DNA of 64,000 nt from contig NADL03000613.1 of the NCBI GenBank assembly GCA_002205965.3, positions 1-64,000 of the forward strand. The letters are read 5' to 3'. Every line of letters starts with the position of its first letter. Positions within the stretch are counted from its first letter, which is position 1. The translations under genes were made by a program, and so were the position numbers. The DNA comes from Kappaphycus alvarezii. Lineage: Eukaryota; Rhodophyta; Florideophyceae; Gigartinales; Solieriaceae. The notes beneath the pieces were generated by a model. It had not been told where the DNA came from, ran no database searches, and saw only the letters and a program-made list of their open reading frames with translations. Shown here in pieces: positions 45,641 through 57,387 of this stretch.

Positions 45641-46073
45641 CAGTCCACGCGTCCCAGCTCGGCCCTGTACGCGCGGCAAGGAAGCACTCGACGTCGAAAC
45701 GAGTGCGCCGTAGTTGGCGGTAAACGTCGAAGGTGAAGTCGTAGCTCCACAGGGAGAAGGCCGCAGGAATAGATTCGGGATTGGGGTCCGGGTAGGGGTC
45801 GACGACAGACCACCCGGACGGAGTCGTGGCCGCGGGAGGAAAGGGATAAAATTCGCCTGAACCGTCAAGAGGAGGTTGGACGGTTTCACCTAAAGGAGCG
45901 AATGTCGGTAGAGCAAGGGAAGGGGTTGACTGGGCATCAGCGGAAGCACCGGACGAGCGGGAAGGTTGACCATAAGGGTAGGAGGGAGAAGGTTTCGGGG
46001 CCGATGTGTTGAGAGGGGCTGGGAGCAATATGGACCCGGCGGGAAATCGGATGACTCGAGGACGTGTCGCCAT
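45570..46073 (-). other. Open frame of 167 codons attached to repeat B, gag-like composition
   Basis: The frame starts at an ATG (46071-46073). It has a Pro/Ser/Ala-rich N-terminal half and a more structured C-terminal half, SLWSYDFTFDVYRQLRRTRF, DVECFLAARTG, ending in INTPTVLPPAEAILEIFL. Copy 1 of the repeat retains the same ending pattern (VLPPAE). The composition resembles a gag or other structural ORF of a retroelement, but no zinc knuckle or enzyme is present. I do not recognise the family; degraded or partial. Confidence 0.35.
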
Positions 46074-46901
46074 TTGGTAGGGGGCTCTGTCTTACAGAAG
46101 AGCGTCAGAAGTGGAACGGACCAGTACTTTAAACGGGTAACGGTCACCTGAAGGAGCAGAGCACAGTATAGAGAACACAGACTGTAAGGAGCACATTACG
46201 TTACACTGGGATGCAGTAACGCCGGAAGGAGAGTGCCCGGCCAACGGTGCCGAGCGGACTGATAGCAGTACCGTTAGGGGCAAAGGATATATAGAAGTAC
46301 CATGGAGGATTGGTGGACATTAGCGACACTCATATTGGCGGACATCATTGAGGGGTGTAGTTGGGCCACATTCCCTTTCAGGGATGCGCTACAGTAGTCC
46401 TTGTAGGGTACTCAGCTAGCCTTATGCGGAGATCCGGGGGTGGAGGGAGCTCGAAAAAGTAAAGGAAGTAAGCATCCCTTGGTCTACTATTCTGCGGTAC
46501 CCAAGTAGGCGTCCCCGAGAAGGTCTCCCCATTTTATTCCTATCGACTCCAAACCGACACATTGGACCAACTCCCTTTCTGGTCCTACTTCTGGCTCACC
46601 CCCTTTCGGCAAATCTGTTTATCCTTTAGGCGAGCGCAACTAGGTAACTATATTTGTTGTTCTACCGACGAATCCCATACAGTTTCAGTACTACAACGAC
46701 TTCTGCTAGAGCATTCTACTAAAAGATAAATATGACAAATTGCCACTACAATCAAATGGTATCAAGTGGCATAAAGTATTTCGTACCCAGACTGGCGCTA
46801 AAATTACCGAAAAGTTTTTTTTGATCGAGTTCCACTACTGTTGAAACAATAGGTTAGCATAAAAAACGACAGAAAAGAATAATTTTTAGGTAAAAAATTA
46901 G
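46074..46901. other. Unassigned stretch, AT-rich towards the right
   Basis: No gene, repeat or structural RNA is supported. The right half becomes strongly AT-rich before the piggyBac-like element. Confidence 0.45.
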
Positions 46902-49721
46902 CCCTTAACTATGTCCTCATAAAAGGACCACGGTCCTATGGACACTAGTTTCCAAAGAACACGCAAATGTACTCATATGAGTACAAATTATTGTTCGAAA
47001 ATACCTAGATTTTTCAGTTAAAATTATACGTTGGTGTGCTGAATCCCTGGAGACTAACATCCCTGAACTATAAAAGAAGTAGTTTCATCCCCATTCTCAA
47101 CGACCGCTGTGGCCTAATGGGCCTCAAGTATAGAATGGAAAAAGAAATCGTGAGTCCGACTCGCTGCGCTCCACAGGAGAGCAAAAACGTCCTTCAGGAA
47201 GGTCGACATTTCTGCGACAGCTGGTACCTCAATTTGCTTAGCGTGCCCACTTGAACATGAGCAGAGGGGTTAATTCACTGATCACTCATAAGCGGGAATA
47301 ACGCCATAGGTATTTATGCTAATTCCGCAAGTCGAATGACGCGATTAAGAAATGTAGGCGGCTATAGTCAAGGACTCAATTTTTTATTTTTGCTCAGTCA
47401 GCCTACAAAGAATGTAAGCATAGACAAGTAAACATCACTATAGAGTAGTATAAAGCGTCATCTAATTATGACAGAAGTGTACATCGCGTAAGTGATTTTG
47501 AAAGCAGCTAAATCCTGTCTCTGAATGGCATATCAAACCCTCCTTGTTCAGTTTCAGACACTCAGAGCAGAGAAGTTTGGACTTCTTGTCGGATTTGCAA
47601 ATTTTGCATCTGCTTTGAAGCGCCGCTTCCGTTGGAGCCCCATTGGCGTGTTTCCACTGTGCGCATCAAGAGGATTCCAGTACCGCAGGCCAATGAGTGA
47701 ATATAATTTTCTGAAACATCAATGTCAGATCTGCGGAGGCCAATAGCATCAAATGAGTTGTCAATGAGTTGCTCTGCAATTTTTGCATAAAAATCTTTTT
47801 GCGACATGCAATTTCTCGCACCCACCAAACCCTTGTATAGCAGCCATGACTCAAAGATGAAAATTACAGGCAAAGATATATTAATACTTAACGACCAATC
47901 ATTGACTTCTAATTTCTTCTCGAATCCATGATCATCCTGTCTGCATCTGTTATGCCCGTCAATCTGGGAGCAAGTTTCATACTATGTACTGACAGCCGCT
48001 GGGACTGGAATTCACATTTCCGCAAGCACCATTTCATTGCCAGAAGATCTCCAACGAGACCTTCTGATAGGCTCTGACGGAAGTGTTGCAGCGGAAGTAC
48101 TGACGAAACATCTTCTGTCTCTATCCATCCACATAACGGCCATCATAGAAGTATGGCTTTCTGTCCTCGAACTTACCGTAGAGATATGATCTCCATTCCT
48201 AAAAAGTTCCAGCCCCGACAAAAATGACATTGGAAACTGCCTTGTCGCATTCTTGAGGACACCTGTAAAACTCAGTCCATATTCGAAAAGTGCATTTGCT
48301 GTAGCCACAGAAGCAAATGCAGAGTCTGCACAAACAAGTCTATCTGAAAGGAGCCAAGGCTCTGTACGGCGAAGAGCAATAGCAGTACCATGACGGAAAT
48401 TCGACTCGTAGCGCCGATTACTGCTGACAAAACAATCTCCAAATTCAATGCAATTCCACTGACACCACAGCAAGCAGTCTTGAGTTCACATCCGTTTTCA
48501 GGCTTACAGTCCAAAGCGACATAGTGCGGGAGTCCTTCTGACGTCTAATTTCCCCCCATTCCGTACCAGCGCGACATGCTTTCATCCACGCAAATTCTCC
48601 CCGAGGGCTACACACTCAACCTCCGATGCCTTTGTATGCCCCCCACGAATCCACTGACCGAAAAACATCTTCTGTCAATGTTTTCAGTTTCCGTGTAGCG
48701 GCTGAACGTAATAAATGAGACCAGTGCTCAAAACGGTTCCTCGAAATTATTTTTCCAAACATCGCCAATGGAATGTATTTGGATGGAGACTGTGTACTCC
48801 AAAACGACCTTCTGCTTTTGAACTCGAATGTGCAGAGGAATATGAGAATTCCAAAAAGCTTTAGAATTTCACCAGCTTTTGGATGCATGTGCCCACCATT
48901 AGCGAGTTTCCGGTTTGCAGGTTCGGTAATTGGGGAAAGGTGTCCGAGGGAAAACATGCAAAGGAAAAAATCGTACGTGTCATTCTCATTCTCGATATGA
49001 CTTGGAATGTACATGTCACCTGCAGGACCAATTACCTTCCATGGCCGATGTGCCCTTGATCCATTCAACGGTAATAATACCTCCTGATTGGTCCAAAATT
49101 TTCCATGCACCTCTTTGCATACACCTCCTACCCCGGCCATCCCATTGGCTTCTTTTCGAGTTTCTGCATCTCACGGTTGACGATTCTGTAGCCCGATCAC
49201 GGCAGCGGATGTCTCTATTTCATTGGATATTGCTAGGCCACCTTCAGATGTTTCTCCTGGCTTGATGTTGGCAAGTTTCAAGCTGACAAGTCTTGTCCAG
49301 TCCTGAATGGACGAGTCTGCGGTGACGGTAGTCTGACGTCTTCCAGTAGATGTTTCAATTTCGATGCTGACCACAGTTCTGTTGACGCAATTACTTTTCC
49401 AAAGAGAACCGAATGGTCCCTTACACGCAGCCGCTGACGTAACAAGGGTTGCTCGAGTGGTGACGAGGGTCGTTTGGATTCCTCATTTTTTGTGAAATTT
49501 TGCGATATTGACAAACTTGTGAGATCGGTTGAACAGTTGAGGTGTAAACTCCGAAGTTTTGCACGGTTGACTACCTAAGGGTGCTACTAGATATAATGAA
49601 AAGCTAATGGTGTCATTCCGTAATTTTTTTACATAAAACCTTGCCGATAGAACTAGGGACTCATATGAGTACATTTGGACTCATATTAGTACATTTATCC
49701 TCTGGACACTCTAGCTAGGGG
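46902..49721 (-). mobile_element. PiggyBac-like DNA transposon, 2.8 kb, decayed
   Basis: The ends CCCTTAACTATG (46902-46913) and the reverse complement CCCCTAGCTAGA at 49710-49721 are imperfect inverted repeats starting with CCC, as in piggyBac. The flanks are TTAG (46898-46901) and CTAG (49722-49725), so a TTAA-like duplication with one change is likely. Subterminal inverted blocks of AAATGTACTCATATGAGT lie near 46971 and near 49661. The interior carries a piggyBac-type transposase on the minus strand. End positions are moderately secure; the transposase is clear. Confidence 0.65.
47510..49140 (-). pseudogene. PiggyBac-type DDE transposase (DDE_Tnp_1_7) with C-terminal zinc finger, broken
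   Basis: In minus-strand order: a helical N-terminal region with ITEPANRKLANGGHMHPKAG and EILKLFGILIFLCTFEFKSR (48616-49000); RISVDESMSRWYGMGGN-like text (near 48580), the first catalytic Asp; VCADSAFASVATANALFEYG with GLSFTGVLKNATRQFP (about 48220-48350), the second; and the C-terminal helix PVIFIFESWLLYKGLVGARN with FYAKIAEQLID (47750-47870). Then comes a Cys-rich tail reading RCKICKSDKKSKLLCSECLK and ending with a C-H pair (47515-47615), the usual piggyBac zinc finger. Frames change several times and an in-frame stop follows the first catalytic block near 48550, so it cannot be functional. About 540 residues overall, normal for the family. Confidence 0.75.
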
Positions 49722-49811
49722 CTAGCAGGAGCAAGAGCAATATTGACAGGCGGTGTTGTGAAAATTTATTTATTCTCCTGAGAGCCGCCTCTCCTGTACA
49801 GGGCTAGGCTG

Positions 49812-50138
49812 TCAGGGTAATCTTGCACGTGAATACTGTAATGGAGAAACGTGGTGAATCTTTTTTGACCTGAATGATTCAAGAGCGGAACCTTTGGTGA
49901 GGCCGAGGCGGATTGCCGTTGTTGGAGGGGTGCAGTCGTCTCTTGTCCGGACCGTGAGGGGGGGAAGGCATGCTCTTATTATGGGTGTTTCTGTGTGGGG
50001 GAACATGCGTCCGCAGTCGTGTAGCAGTTGGCGATTGACGCTGTTATAGGCCTTGAGCATATCCAGGGCGGCGAGCCAGTGATCCCCTTGTCGCATGGCT
50101 GCTTCCGTGGCTATGAGGGCGTGGAGGGGCCTATTCAT
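49812..50138 (-). pseudogene. LINE reverse-transcriptase fragment, separate family
   Basis: The minus strand reads NRPLHALIATEAAMRQGDHW followed by LAALDMLKAYNSVNRQLLHD and, 40 residues on, TTAIRLGLTKGSAL. These fit the D-x-x-K-A-Y/F-D/N-S-V box and the G-x-x-Q/K-G-S-x-L box of non-LTR reverse transcriptases. The wording differs from the LINE at 50.6-51.7 kb, so it is a different family or a distant copy. The Y-x-D-D box is not seen. Confidence 0.6.
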
Positions 50139-50600
50139 CTTTGAAAGTCAAGTTGCATTTGGTGGAGGTCTGTGAGGTCGGCTAGGAGAGAGGCGAGACC
50201 TCCTTCGATGGCTTTCTACTGCGGTACCAAGTTGGCAAGCTGGTTCGGGAAGAGTAATCGCAGGAGTCGGTAAGGTCTGACTGGGTGGAGCAACCACGAC
50301 GTTAGGGGCGTAAGGGCCAAGGTCAGGGGATTACGGGCAGTCGGGTACTAGCGAGAAAAGATCGTATGAGTGCCTCGGCTTGTCAAACGAGGGGACAGCG
50401 GGGAGCGGGGCGTGGGTGCCAGACTGGCCTGGAGTCGCGGAGAGGTCATTATCGAGCTGTGCTCGAGAAGGGGCTGACTTGATGATGCCGGCGGTGGGAG
50501 CAGCTTTCAGAGAGGGATGAATCGCGTAGAGAGCCCGGCCACCCAGGCATACCGGGAAGCAAGGCAGGATCCACTCTTTCATTGGTGAAGGTGATGCTGT
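50139..50600 (-). other. Degraded LINE-like stretch
   Basis: One minus-strand frame (50331-50582) with no defined motif. It lies downstream of the reverse transcriptase of LINE copy B and may be its decayed middle domain. Confidence 0.3.
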
Positions 50601-51721
50601 TCATGGACTCCGAGGGCCGTTTTCAACAAAATCTGGTCGTCTCACAGTTGGCCAGAAGATGCGAGTTTTGTTCGTGTTAACGTGCATGCCGTAGCTAGGT
50701 CCCTCGTCCCGAAGGACTCGAAGAGCACGCCGAAGGTTGGGCAGGGATCCCATGAGGGTGCCGTCGTCAGCATACCACTTCTTCAGGATAATACCTGTTT
50801 CCGCCGCGATCCGCCGGATGGGTGGGTGGACCGTAAGGGAAAACAAGAGTATGCTGGCCGGGTCCCCTTGCTGCGTGCCTTGAGCACTGACGGTGGTTGG
50901 TTGTATGGTCACGATTTGGAACGATCAACTGAGGTTGTGTCTGCCCGTACACCATGTTCACGAACCGGGCGAGGCCTGGGGCAAGTGATGGCAGCCGAGC
51001 TAGTATGGACTGACGATCGACGCGGTTGAAAGCGATCTCCGCGTCGATGAGGACTGTGGCGGTGTCAATGCGGTGGGAGAAACGTAGAAGCAGCATACGC
51101 GTGTCGTGGACAATTGCATCCATCCCGGCCCTGACACCATTTGCCATTTGGAATGGCGCGAGGAAGGCACGAGAGTCGTCAATTGCGGCGGGTAGCAGCC
51201 GTCTTCGTCAAGAGGCGGCACGATCCGATCGCGATAGGCCGGATCTTGTTAGGCTTGGGCCGTAGAGGCAGCAAAGTTGCGGCAGCCAGGAGCTGGAGGA
51301 CGGAGCTGGGTAGATCACCGCTCGCGGTACGCGCGACGAGTTTGGTGAGCATCCCCTTGCCCGACTCCAGCTTCAGGGCTTACTGGAGTACGCACGAGGA
51401 GATGGAACCAGCCTGCCGGCGTGCGGTCGGGCCAAGCAGAGTTGTCCCGTGAGATGCGGCGAACTGCACGCCCAACTGCATCTGTTGTAACTGTGGGGGG
51501 CGGTGGGAGGCTTTCGTCTGGCAGCTGTGTGATCGGACATGGTGGCTGTGGGTCAGTATATGGAGCGATTCGATGGTCTGCAGGTCATTCATATCCGCCA
51601 GCGGGGCATTGTAAAGCGACCGCATTGCCCTGCCATATCGCGCATCCTTGCATAACACTTCAGCACAGCGCGCCCGGCGCGTGGAGCTGGACCCGGGCAG
51701 GGGCGGTGTTGCTCGGTCCAT
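50601..51721 (-). pseudogene. LINE ORF2, reverse-transcriptase part (copy B), broken
   Basis: From high to low coordinates: an N-terminal linker containing YGRAMRSLYNAPLADMNDLQ (about 51590-51650); FQMANGVRAGMDAIVHDTRM (about 51100-51150); the catalytic box VLIDAEIAFNRVDRQSILAR; FVNMVYGQTQPQLIVP; then QGTQQGDPASILLFSLTVHP and the active site LKKWYADDGTLMGSL, ending in NTNKTRIFWP (50640-50900). The A-box Asp, the QGDP box and the Y-A-D-D motif are all present. Frames change at least three times. The protein group is the one with K-T-x-x-F/L-W-P after the palm, found in algae and other protists. Confidence 0.75.
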
Positions 51722-51744
51722 TCGGTAGGTGGTGGTAAATCTTT

Positions 51745-53230
51745 ATGAGTTGTACAATGTTGCACAGAAGCGTGCGGAGGGTATCCATAAATTCACTACG
51801 GATGCGGGCGGCGGGAAGAAACCTGTCGCGCCTGCATTATTTGGAGACTAAACGCAAAACGGGTAACGAAGTCGCGGAACTCCTGTTGAGGGGAGGAACC
51901 GCGACGGGAAGCAGCGAAGGAAGCAAGGCGGCGGAAAAAACCCTTGCCGTCGTCGCCCAAGGCGCCATAGATATCAATCCCGACGGGGGAGAGGAGGATA
52001 TCGTTTTGGTTGCAGTAAGTACCGTAATGACGATGTTTCTCGCGCTCTGCGAGTGTGGCGGCAGCGCCTGCGGTAACCGTACTTGGCGAAATGTGGCGGC
52101 GTGCGGAGGGGTTGGCAACAGTAACGTCGACGGCGATATCGGTACTGTGAAGCCCGTATGCAGCGGGTATCTAAATGTCCATTCGTAGCGCGGGGTACTC
52201 CGAATGCCCAGACGAGTTGGGAACCTGGTAGAGGAGCGGATGCTCGACGAGGGCGACGATCCCAACTTCCTTGCAGTGGCGGGCAAGAACGTTGCGGAGG
52301 ATGTGATGACGACGAGTCATTCCGTCTTCGTATTTGCAGGTCAACGCGTGTTGACCACTTGGATCTAAGACGGGTGCGATGTCGGCCGAGCGCCGGAAGC
52401 AGACCGGACAGCGAGTAGATCCAGGGAATAGCGCGATGCCGAGACGGAGAGCCAGAGCGACTTTCCACGTAGAAGAGGACATGTACGTACCGCGGTGGGG
52501 GTGAGGAAGCGAAGAGAAAACAGATGAGGCGGAGGATGTGCGCACGGAGAGGAGCCGTGCTCGGTCGTGGGCTGCTGCGGACGAGAACAACCTATCGGAC
52601 TTCGATAGCATGAGTTCAGTTGTGATCCCAGACTGGAGCCTTTCGCCGGGGACCGGCGATGAACAATGCTCGAAAAGAGCCGTAGCAGTAAGCGACGAAG
52701 ACAGCTGCGAGTGGCGGGAGGAAAAGAGCGAGTTGGCGGACCGAGGGACCTCTTCCAGGTGGCGGTCCTGGGAAAGAGTGAGCAGGTCGGAGATAAGTCC
52801 AAAAGAATCAATTACAGATGCTGCGTAAGCAGCCTCGGTAATGTCGGAAGTTTGAGTTCGGTACGAGCATGGTGATCCTGCAGAGCTTCTGACCAGAGTG
52901 ATGCCTATTCGGCGCCGGTGTGAGCACGGCGAATTCGCTCGTTCAGCGCCTCTCGTTGTCTCTTCGGTTGCTGCCATCCGGCTTCTCCTCGGAGAGAGCG
53001 CCACATGACGGCGGTTGGTAACATGTACAAGTGCATGAAGGCTCGGTACGTGGCGTCGTCGCTTCGGGCGTCTGCAGCACAGACCAGCTTGATGAAAAGA
53101 AGAATAAACGGCTTGAGGGATGGAAAGGGGATGTCCCGAATGATGTCGGCTTCGCGGAATGGGTGCGAAGAACATCATCAGGGGTAGGCATGGCAGCGGG
53201 GATATTAGTCGACGCTTCCATAGTGGTGGA
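51745..53230 (-). pseudogene. LINE ORF2, N-terminal and C-terminal parts joined, no RT (copy A), broken
   Basis: At 52920-53140 the minus strand reads the N-terminal region, FIPSLKPFILLFIKLVCAAD and FMHLYMLPTAVMWRSLRGEA. Directly after it comes the post-RT region, SDITEAAYAASVIDSFGLIS (near 52810-52870), then a zinc-binding domain, RCPVCFRRSADIAPV with HALTCKYEDGMTRRHHILRN (52240-52400), and the C-terminal domain DIAVDVTVANPSARRH with TLAEREKHRHYGTYC and PVGIDIYGALGDDGKGF (51850-52130). The reverse transcriptase expected between the two is missing here, though a copy lies just downstream at 50.6-51.7 kb. Frames change and stops occur, for example TAG after ALRMDI near 52175. Confidence 0.6.
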
Positions 53231-53899
53231 GCTTAGGAAGACGGGTCTTGTGCCGGGGTTTGGGTGAGTTTCCCAGGGGGCCCCGTGTCCTGAGTAGGCT
53301 CGATGGTCTCGGAGGTCATCGAGGCTTCCGCAGGCGGGGAACGTGGGGTGTCAGCTAGGCGACTCGGGGGTGGAGTCGGGACCTGCTGCTTGGACTGCAC
53401 GTGAAATGCCGGAGTGAGGAGTGTCTCCAGACCGGCATGGTGGTCGTCCAGGACGCTTGGGGTCGGGGCTTGCGGTGCTGCTTTGTCTCCACGCTTGGGG
53501 CATGAGACGAGGCGGAGGAGGAGCGGGCGAGACGGGAGGAGCGACAGGGGCGAGGAGCGGCGGGGGTACGATAAATGTATATCCCTAATGCCGAAATTGT
53601 ATGATCACTATATCGCTCAGTAAAATATGACCGTTCGTTACACGGGGCACGTGGACTCTTCTCAATTCTAAGTTGATGAAACACATGTACACGTTGTCCC
53701 CTGCCTGCCCACCGAGTTTGACCGCGCGAGGTGGGCTATTACTGACGCAGTAAACCCTTGAATTACGCAGTAAACCCTTGAATTTGGGGTTCAAGAGAGG
53801 GTTGAAGGAAGCAAAAAAAGGCCCTTTGATCACTATATCGATCAGTAGGGGTTCCTTACTCTAACCTGTCTAGCGTCTATACTATGCATCTTTAAGGGT

Positions 53900-56800
53900 C
53901 TACATCCCTCCCCTTCGTCTCTTCCGAAGTGTAGGCCCTCGTTGAGCTCCACTTGTTGCAGGCCGGAGCCGCTTAGCTTTCCTCGTAGGCCTTTCTGTAT
54001 ACCTGTCCAAAGGCGGTTGTGGTGGAGGTTGCTGTGGTTGCGGAAGATGTTGCGGTGGATCTACACCTTCGTTACCGTTTTCCCCTGCTTCATCCCTTGC
54101 GTCTTCTCCTTCATTTCTACCAGCACTAGATCCATTTTCTTCACCATTGGAAACATTTTGAAGGGTTTCCGATACAGTTCCCGTCCCGAAAACGCCTCTG
54201 GAAGCTTGACAGCTACCAGAAGTGGGAGAGCTTTTAGTGCTTCTCCTACTGCTTTTACTGTTCCTCGGATACTGCGGAGAATATCGCAAAACTAGCTCCT
54301 TGTGGCTATGCCAAATACCCCAGCATGCGCGCCTCAGCCCTGTGTGAACTCTAAGACATAAGCTTATGCCACATAAAGAAAAGGAATATGGAGACCGATG
54401 TCCTCGTGTCAGAGGGGGGTTCTGCCTACAAAGCGCACAGTAAAGGGCCTTTCTGCGTCTTGGTTCATGACCTGGAACTAACGTTCTCAAGGTGAGACCA
54501 TCTGAGCTATTAAAAAAGTTAAGGCGTTTGTTCTTGCGGGCGTGGGCAAGAAAACCCAACCGTTTCACCTCTTGCCTTGACACAGCACCATAGTTTGCAA
54601 TTCTGCCTTCATCATCTGCCACACGTCCTTGTTCTTCATTAATTTGTTCTTCTCTTCGGAGCAAAGTAGCAGCGTACCTGGGAAGCTCATGCGAGACATC
54701 CAACATGAAGTTGTTTATCGCTTGAACCTTGTTTAACGAGTTGCGGTAGCCATCCAACGATATAAAAGAATTATTTGATTGTAGTAAGTCTCGTCGCTCA
54801 TACATGCGCTAGCCTACAAACGCATTTATCACCAACGTCTTGATTGTTTGAGGTACCACCTTCTGTTCCCATTGGAAGTGGGAAGATTGAGATGTCAGAT
54901 TAGACCTCATTTGGCTAGCGTCGTCGACTTCCCCCTTCTTTTTAGAATAGAAACTCTGCGCCGCGTGTTTAAATAGCTTGAGCGGAACAAAAGGTCCTTT
55001 TTCTTCTAACATGCTTGTCAAGATTCTTCCAGAACGACAGCCTTGTCTTGATAGTCTCAGCTTGTTCCGACGTGATGTAGACTGAGATTAAGGGATCCTC
55101 CACGTGAGCCCATTGCACAACACCGGAAACAGTTGTAGTCAGAACAGTATGGCACCCTTGCAACACGGCCAAATGGCATCGAAATAGAACAATGTAGAGA
55201 ATACCGGTCTCTGCAGCACAGACGTAAAGACCTAAAACAACGTCCAGAACAAGCAGCTGATGTAAAACTTGTCCCATATGCTCTTTCGGAATTTATTTAC
55301 GAAAGTCACCATCTCCCACATCGCAACAGATCAGATCAGTTGAAGAAAGTGTGGCAGGAGACCCAAATGTTGAGCTACGCGGGTCTTGATCTCAACGGAA
55401 GCCATTACATATTGATCCTCTCCAGTAGAAACCGACCCTTCCACAACTATGTTCCAACTAGGAAAATCACTTCTATTCAGAAGCGCTATTCCATCCGGAG
55501 AGCATGCAATGAAACTATCCTCCTTTCTACAAACCATTCCCACATCAAACACATTCTTAAAGAAAGGCTTACTCCTTAATGCGCATAGGACCATAGGACC
55601 GGCTCCTCATTCGTACTACCTCTCATGATGGCCTCTGTAAACACACTGGAGCTAAACCAGCCGTTGAAGAACAAGGTGAAACACTGTCTACAGTCACGAT
55701 CTGCACCGTTACCATTCACATCTAAACCCAGTTTGAACCTCAACTAATCGTTTCCCATCAACAAAATTCCGGCATTTGTCCCGTTTATGCGGAACTGGCG
55801 TAGCACAAACCAGTCTGCGCAGCGTTGGCCCAGTGTCAAGGTATCACAGTTACTCAGAATAGTCCACTGCAAAAGTTCCTTTAGCGTCTGATACTCGTCA
55901 CTGAATTTTCGGGAGGGGTAAAACAGGGTGCTTTTCATGTCAAAACCTGGCTTCTCAACAGCAATCCAAGTATTCAAAGACTGTTGCAGGTTTGCTCGAA
56001 CTGTATATGTAAACCTTAGAACTTTCGGGAACTTATTGCCTCCCCTTTCCCTGCCAGCCATTGCAGTTATTCTACTCTGGCCGACCCGCCGACCATTGAC
56101 CCCTGCGAATTTTGTGGCTAAGAACGCTGCAGGCCCCGACGAAGGCCTGTAATCGATTACAAATTCCTTTCGCCTGTCAATGTAATAGACTTGATCGTTT
56201 CCAATATATACGCTAGCGCTTGAAACAGCAGTTGATCTAACGTCTTGGTTATCTGAACCTTGCAGTCCACCTCTTTCCGTACTGTTCCTTTCAACCTCAC
56301 CGTTCACCTCACCATTACCACCTCCCTCCGCTCCACAACCTTCTTCACCACCTCCCCCTTCCTCAGCACTTCCACCAGCAGCCTCGCCTGTAATTACATA
56401 CGAGTCATCCATATCATCCACATCACCACGGGAAGGGTTAAAAAAGGACGCACCCACAAATGGGTGAGCACGTAGCAATTGATCTGACATGACAAAAGCA
56501 GATCCAAGACCGAACTTCGATAGCAACTGCATGAAAATTTCCTTTCCATATCCCCTATCCGCGGTGACAATGCAGCTGCTAAGATACTCCGCCGCTCGTG
56601 CATCCCAGACTTGACAAAGTAGCTTCCTCACAGATTGAAATTGCAACTCACCACGGCGCCTAAATCGCATTTAGCCACCACAACCCGAAACAAAGAGTCT
56701 GCCAACAAATCTGCAGAATGTACCTCTCGATCATCCTTTTTGTTGCTGATAGTCTTCACTGGATTATCTGCGGCTCTGGTGCCAAAGAGCTTATCATCAA

Positions 56801-57238
56801 GTGTCATTAAAAGCTGCAGGAGAGAGAAGAAATCTTTTCTCGTCTCCCTGAATGCCAGATTTTCGAATTCAGACAATTGACTTGTTTGGTCTCGTTGTGA
56901 CATCCACCTTGTCGCTCCATCATCACCCCTTTCAGTAGGAGAATAGGCTTTACATTCTCGGAGATGAATTGTACCCTTTCCTGCGAAGGTTTAACGTTCC
57001 CTAGCTGTGCAAGCAACTTGATAGTAGTTTCGAAACCCAGGTTGAAAGCATGAGACAGTAGTACAATTGAAACATAGCTGTACATTTCTGAAAGCGAAAT
57101 ATCTTGTCTAGAGAGCTGTTTTTGTCGGGTAAATTCATTTAGCCACTGCATCAACTGACGAAGAAGACCATCTAAAAGCAAAACCACCACACCGGCCCTT
57201 GTCGTTGAAATACCGCGAACACCACTTCCAATCTCCAA
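53900..57238 (-). pseudogene. PiggyBac-type transposase with YqaJ-like nuclease inserted in the DDE core, broken
   Basis: In minus-strand order: helical N-terminal region (NLGFETTIKLLAQLGNVKPS, about 57000-57060); MTLDDKLFGTRAADNPVKTI with KKDDREVHSADLLADSLFRV (about 56690-56810), fitting the first catalytic Asp; CIVTADRGYGKEIFMQLLSK (about 56540-56570), the second; an acidic Gly/Glu linker; CADWFVLRQFRINGTNAGIL (about 55760-55820), the R-x-x-R-I-T-G-x-x-A opening of YqaJ; CFTLFFNGWFSSSVFTEAIM with GSTNEEPVLWSYA; FIACSPDGIALL and ASVEIKTRV (55350-55510), the E...D...E-x-K nuclease site; GQVLHQLLVLDVVLGLYVCA (about 55210-55270); FYSKKKGEVDDASQMRSNLT (54890-54955), the third DDE site; then ALYCALCRQNPPLTRGH with a C-x-x-C/C-H zinc finger and a basic Pro-rich tail. 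At least five frame changes or stops. Over 1000 residues, about twice a normal piggyBac transposase. Confidence 0.65.
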
Positions 57239-57387
57239 GTTACGAACCGCATTGCTGCAATAAACCTAGCTCTCTCTGCAATAAAGTTTCAGTGAAGTCT
57301 TTCTCTAACTAAAAAGACTTGCAAGAGCTTGTGCTCAATGTCCAACCCTTGCTAGCATCATCAGCCCTTCTTCTCTGACCACGGCGG

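Noticed and set aside
52171-53178. Single intact 335-residue gene
   Set aside because: The long frame mixes the correct LINE frame with out-of-frame stretches. Conserved blocks are split between frames.
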